Below are positions 61,995 through 64,000 of a DNA stretch of 64,000 bases, piece after piece. The notes under the pieces are model-generated. The model was not told the origin of the DNA, made no database searches, and saw only the letters and a program-made list of their open reading frames with translations. The position numbers and the translations under genes are program-made. The DNA lies in the NCBI GenBank assembly GCA_964549375.1, contig CAZJWF010000003.1, positions 1 to 64,000 of the forward strand, given 5' to 3'. Every line of letters begins with the position of its first letter. Positions within the stretch are counted from its first letter, which is position 1. The stretch is from JAHDDY01 sp964549375. Its GTDB lineage: Bacteria > Pseudomonadota > Alphaproteobacteria > Rhodobacterales > Rhodobacteraceae.

Positions 61995-64000
61995 ATGGCT
62001 AAGACCGATCCACTGCTCGAACCCTTCACACTTAATGAGCTGACGCTCAAGAATCGGATTGTCAGCACCCCGCACGCTCCAGCCTATGCCGACAACGGGA
62101 TGCCGGGTGCGCGCTATCAACTTTATCATGAGGAAAAAGCCAAGGGTGGCATTGGCCTGACAATGTTTGGTGGATCAAGCTGTGTTGGGCCAGATAGCCC
62201 GTCTGTTTTTGGTCAGCTTGATGTATCAAGTGATCGCGTGATCCCTTATTTTGAGGAATTCTCGTCGCGGATTCACCAGCATGGCGCCGCGTTGATGTGT
62301 CAAATCTCGCACCTTGGGCGGCGCACGACGTGGAATTCCGGCGATTGGCTGCCCGTCATTGCGCCTTCGCGTCAGCGAGAGCCAGCGCATCGGGGTTTTC
62401 CGAAACAGATGGACTATGCCGACATTCGCCGCGTCATTGGCCACTATGCCGATGCCGCGCGTCGCTGCAAGCAAGGTGGGTTGGATGGGGTCGAGTTGAT
62501 CCATAACGGCCATTTGCCGGGACAATTCCTGTCGCCAGATATAAATCAACGCACCGATGCCTATGGCGGCTCGTTCGAGAACCGCGCTCGTTTCGCGCTC
62601 GAAGTCATTGAGGCCATGAAAGAGGCCGTTGGATCTTCGTTTGTCGTCGGCATCCGTATGGAGATGGGCGGCGCGATTGATGGGGCGTTGAGCTATGACG
62701 ACTCCATCCAGTTTGCCCAAGCCCTGCAAAGTGCTGGCACGCTCGACTACTTTAATTTGAACTATGGTCGCTCGGACCATGACTTCCAACTCGCTGAGTT
62801 TGCTGTCCCGGCGATGTTCCAAAAACTCGCGCCGTGGCTGTCGCGCGTGGCTGAATTTAAGCGCGAACTTTCGCTGCCTGTCATGCACGCTTGCCGGATT
62901 TCCGACTTGGCCACCGCGCGCTATGCCGTGGAGGAGAGGCATGTTGAACTGATCGGTATGACCCGCGCCCATATCGCGGACCCGCATCTGGTTCGAAAAA
63001 TGAAGGCGGGGGAGGAGGCGCGCATTCGGCCTTGTGTTGGTGCCGGGTATTGCATCGACCGCATTTACGGTGAGGGCGAGGCGCTCTGTCTTCACAACGT
63101 GGCCACGGGGCGCGAAAGTACAATCCCACATGTCGTTCCACCCAGTGAAGGCGTCTCACGCAAGATAGTCGTGGTCGGGGGCGGACCAGCCGGTCTAGAG
63201 GCCGCGCGGGTCAGTGCTGAGCGCGGTCATGCGGTCGTTCTGTTTGAAGCGGCATCGCAATTGGGCGGCCAAGTAAGGATCGCAGCGCAATCGCGGGTTC
63301 GAAAAGACCTCATCGGCATCACGGACTGGCTTTCGAGCGAGATCGAGACTCTCGGCGTGGATATTCGGTTCAATACCTATGCGGGTGAGGCGGAGATTTT
63401 GGCCGAGGAACCTGATGTCGTCATCATCGCAACTGGCGGCTTGCCAGATGTCGAACACTTCCCCGGTGGAGATTTGTGCCTCAGCGTTTGGGATGTGCTC
63501 GGGGGGCAAAAAGTTGAGGGCGATGTTCTCATCTATGACGATAATGGCCAGCATCAAGCACCGTCGTTGACATGCGAACTCATTGCGCGTGGTGGAGCGA
63601 CGATTCAGTTTGTAACGCCGGATCGAAATGCTTGTGTCGAAATGGGCGCATCAAACTTTCCAATGTACCTCAGCAAATTCCACAAAGGCGGGGTTCAAGT
63701 GACGCCTGATTATCGTATCGGGCGGGTCGAGCGGGACGGCAATGCACTCAAAGCGGTTTTCATGAACGACTATGGCGGGCCGGAAATCGAACGTCGCGCC
63801 GACCATATTGTTGTCGAGCATGGCACACTCCCCCTTGATGAAATTTATACGACCATGCGAGACGCCTCGGTCAATCAGGGAGTAACGGACGTCGCCGCAT
63901 TGATTGCGTGCGAACCGCAACCCGCCACGGAAGATGGCTTCGCACTCTATCGCGTTGGTGATGCCGTCACGAGCAGAAACATTCACGCCGCCATCTATGA
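61995..64000 (+). CDS. DgcA-like NADH:flavin oxidoreductase (dimethylglycine/N-methyl amine demethylation), 3' end outside window
   Basis: 668 codons are visible; the gene runs off the window. The N-terminal half is an Old-Yellow-Enzyme barrel (KNRIVSTPHAPAYADNG, DGVELIHNGHLPGQFLSP), followed by a cysteine site and a FAD/NAD(P)-binding half (IVVVGGGPAGLEAARVSAE). In trimethylamine dehydrogenase four cysteines bind [4Fe-4S]; here Cys347, Cys353 and Cys365 remain and Ala350 takes the fourth position, which I recall as the pattern of DgcA, needed for dimethylglycine catabolism. MTRAHIADPHLVRKMK is shared with that group. A GAGG lies 6 bases before the ATG. Likely role: oxidative demethylation of a methylated amino acid (family inference). 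Confidence 0.85.
   Translation, partial: MAKTDPLLEPFTLNELTLKNRIVSTPHAPAYADNGMPGARYQLYHEEKAKGGIGLTMFGGSSCVGPDSPSVFGQLDVSSDRVIPYFEEFSSRIHQHGAALMCQISHLGRRTTWNSGDWLPVIAPSRQREPAHRGFPKQMDYADIRRVIGHYADAARRCKQGGLDGVELIHNGHLPGQFLSPDINQRTDAYGGSFENRARFALEVIEAMKEAVGSSFVVGIRMEMGGAIDGALSYDDSIQFAQALQSAGTLDYFNLNYGRSDHDFQLAEFAVPAMFQKLAPWLSRVAEFKRELSLPVMHACRISDLATARYAVEERHVELIGMTRAHIADPHLVRKMKAGEEARIRPCVGAGYCIDRIYGEGEALCLHNVATGRESTIPHVVPPSEGVSRKIVVVGGGPAGLEAARVSAERGHAVVLFEAASQLGGQVRIAAQSRVRKDLIGITDWLSSEIETLGVDIRFNTYAGEAEILAEEPDVVIIATGGLPDVEHFPGGDLCLSVWDVLGGQKVEGDVLIYDDNGQHQAPSLTCELIARGGATIQFVTPDRNACVEMGASNFPMYLSKFHKGGVQVTPDYRIGRVERDGNALKAVFMNDYGGPEIERRADHIVVEHGTLPLDEIYTTMRDASVNQGVTDVAALIACEPQPATEDGFALYRVGDAVTSRNIHAAIY

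Overview
This window reads as chromosome of an alphaproteobacterium, most likely of the Rhodobacterales (roseobacter-like). The evidence is a circularly permuted two-piece tmRNA gene whose tag reads ANDNSAPVAVAA, a SAM-II riboswitch ahead of metZ, an alpha-type SspB adaptor, the sspB-fumC-GNAT-DUF4169 order, polyhydroxybutyrate genes, an HWE-type histidine kinase and medium GC content. Order-level placement is inference. No rRNA or tRNA gene was seen.

Layout. 0.4-4 kb: a GcvT-fold demethylase-like gene, a divergent GcvA-like LysR regulator and a class V aminotransferase. 4-12.8 kb: two stand-alone receiver proteins, tyrS, anmK behind a REP-like palindrome, a membrane-anchored unknown, metZ with its SAM-II riboswitch, an HWE kinase, folD and a 3-hydroxyisobutyrate dehydrogenase-like gene. 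13-18.9 kb: an operon of hydantoinase/oxoprolinase subunits A and B, a DAO-family flavoprotein and a uronate-dehydrogenase-like SDR. 19.3-25.4 kb: a six-gene, tightly packed unit in which three different proteins carry a Rieske [2Fe-2S] domain: one fused to a glutamate-synthase FMN domain, one to a ferric-reductase-like membrane domain, one to a ThDP enzyme. Three small membrane proteins lie among them. This is the best candidate for an undescribed system. 25.4-28.3 kb: an accessory patch with orphan secreted proteins, a 3 x 25 bp tandem repeat and a decayed IS5-type transposase. 28.3-35.4 kb: acyl-CoA dehydrogenase, a SIMPL protein, a peroxiredoxin-like protein, a carnitine dehydrogenase-thioesterase fusion, an APH-family kinase and an ABC-2 exporter. 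35.5-38.6 kb: ssrA, sspB, fumC, a GNAT gene and a DUF4169 gene. 38.6-49.8 kb: a class V aminotransferase, a haloacid dehalogenase, gyrA, ackA, a UxaA-family dehydratase, a PhyH dioxygenase and phbB-phbA. 49.9-64 kb: a flavin dehydrogenase, pyruvate dehydrogenase aceE-aceF-lpd with a methyltransferase, pntA-pntB, and a DgcA-like flavoprotein cut by the window end.

How it fits together. Housekeeping and central carbon genes (PDH, fumarase, transhydrogenase, acetate kinase, PHB synthesis) are interleaved with catabolic modules for methylated or quaternary amines: the GcvT-fold protein, DAO oxidase with hydantoinase, carnitine dehydrogenase-thioesterase and the DgcA-like enzyme. These would feed C1-tetrahydrofolate (folD), glycine and pyruvate into central metabolism. 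The substrate of the Rieske cluster cannot be read from the sequence.
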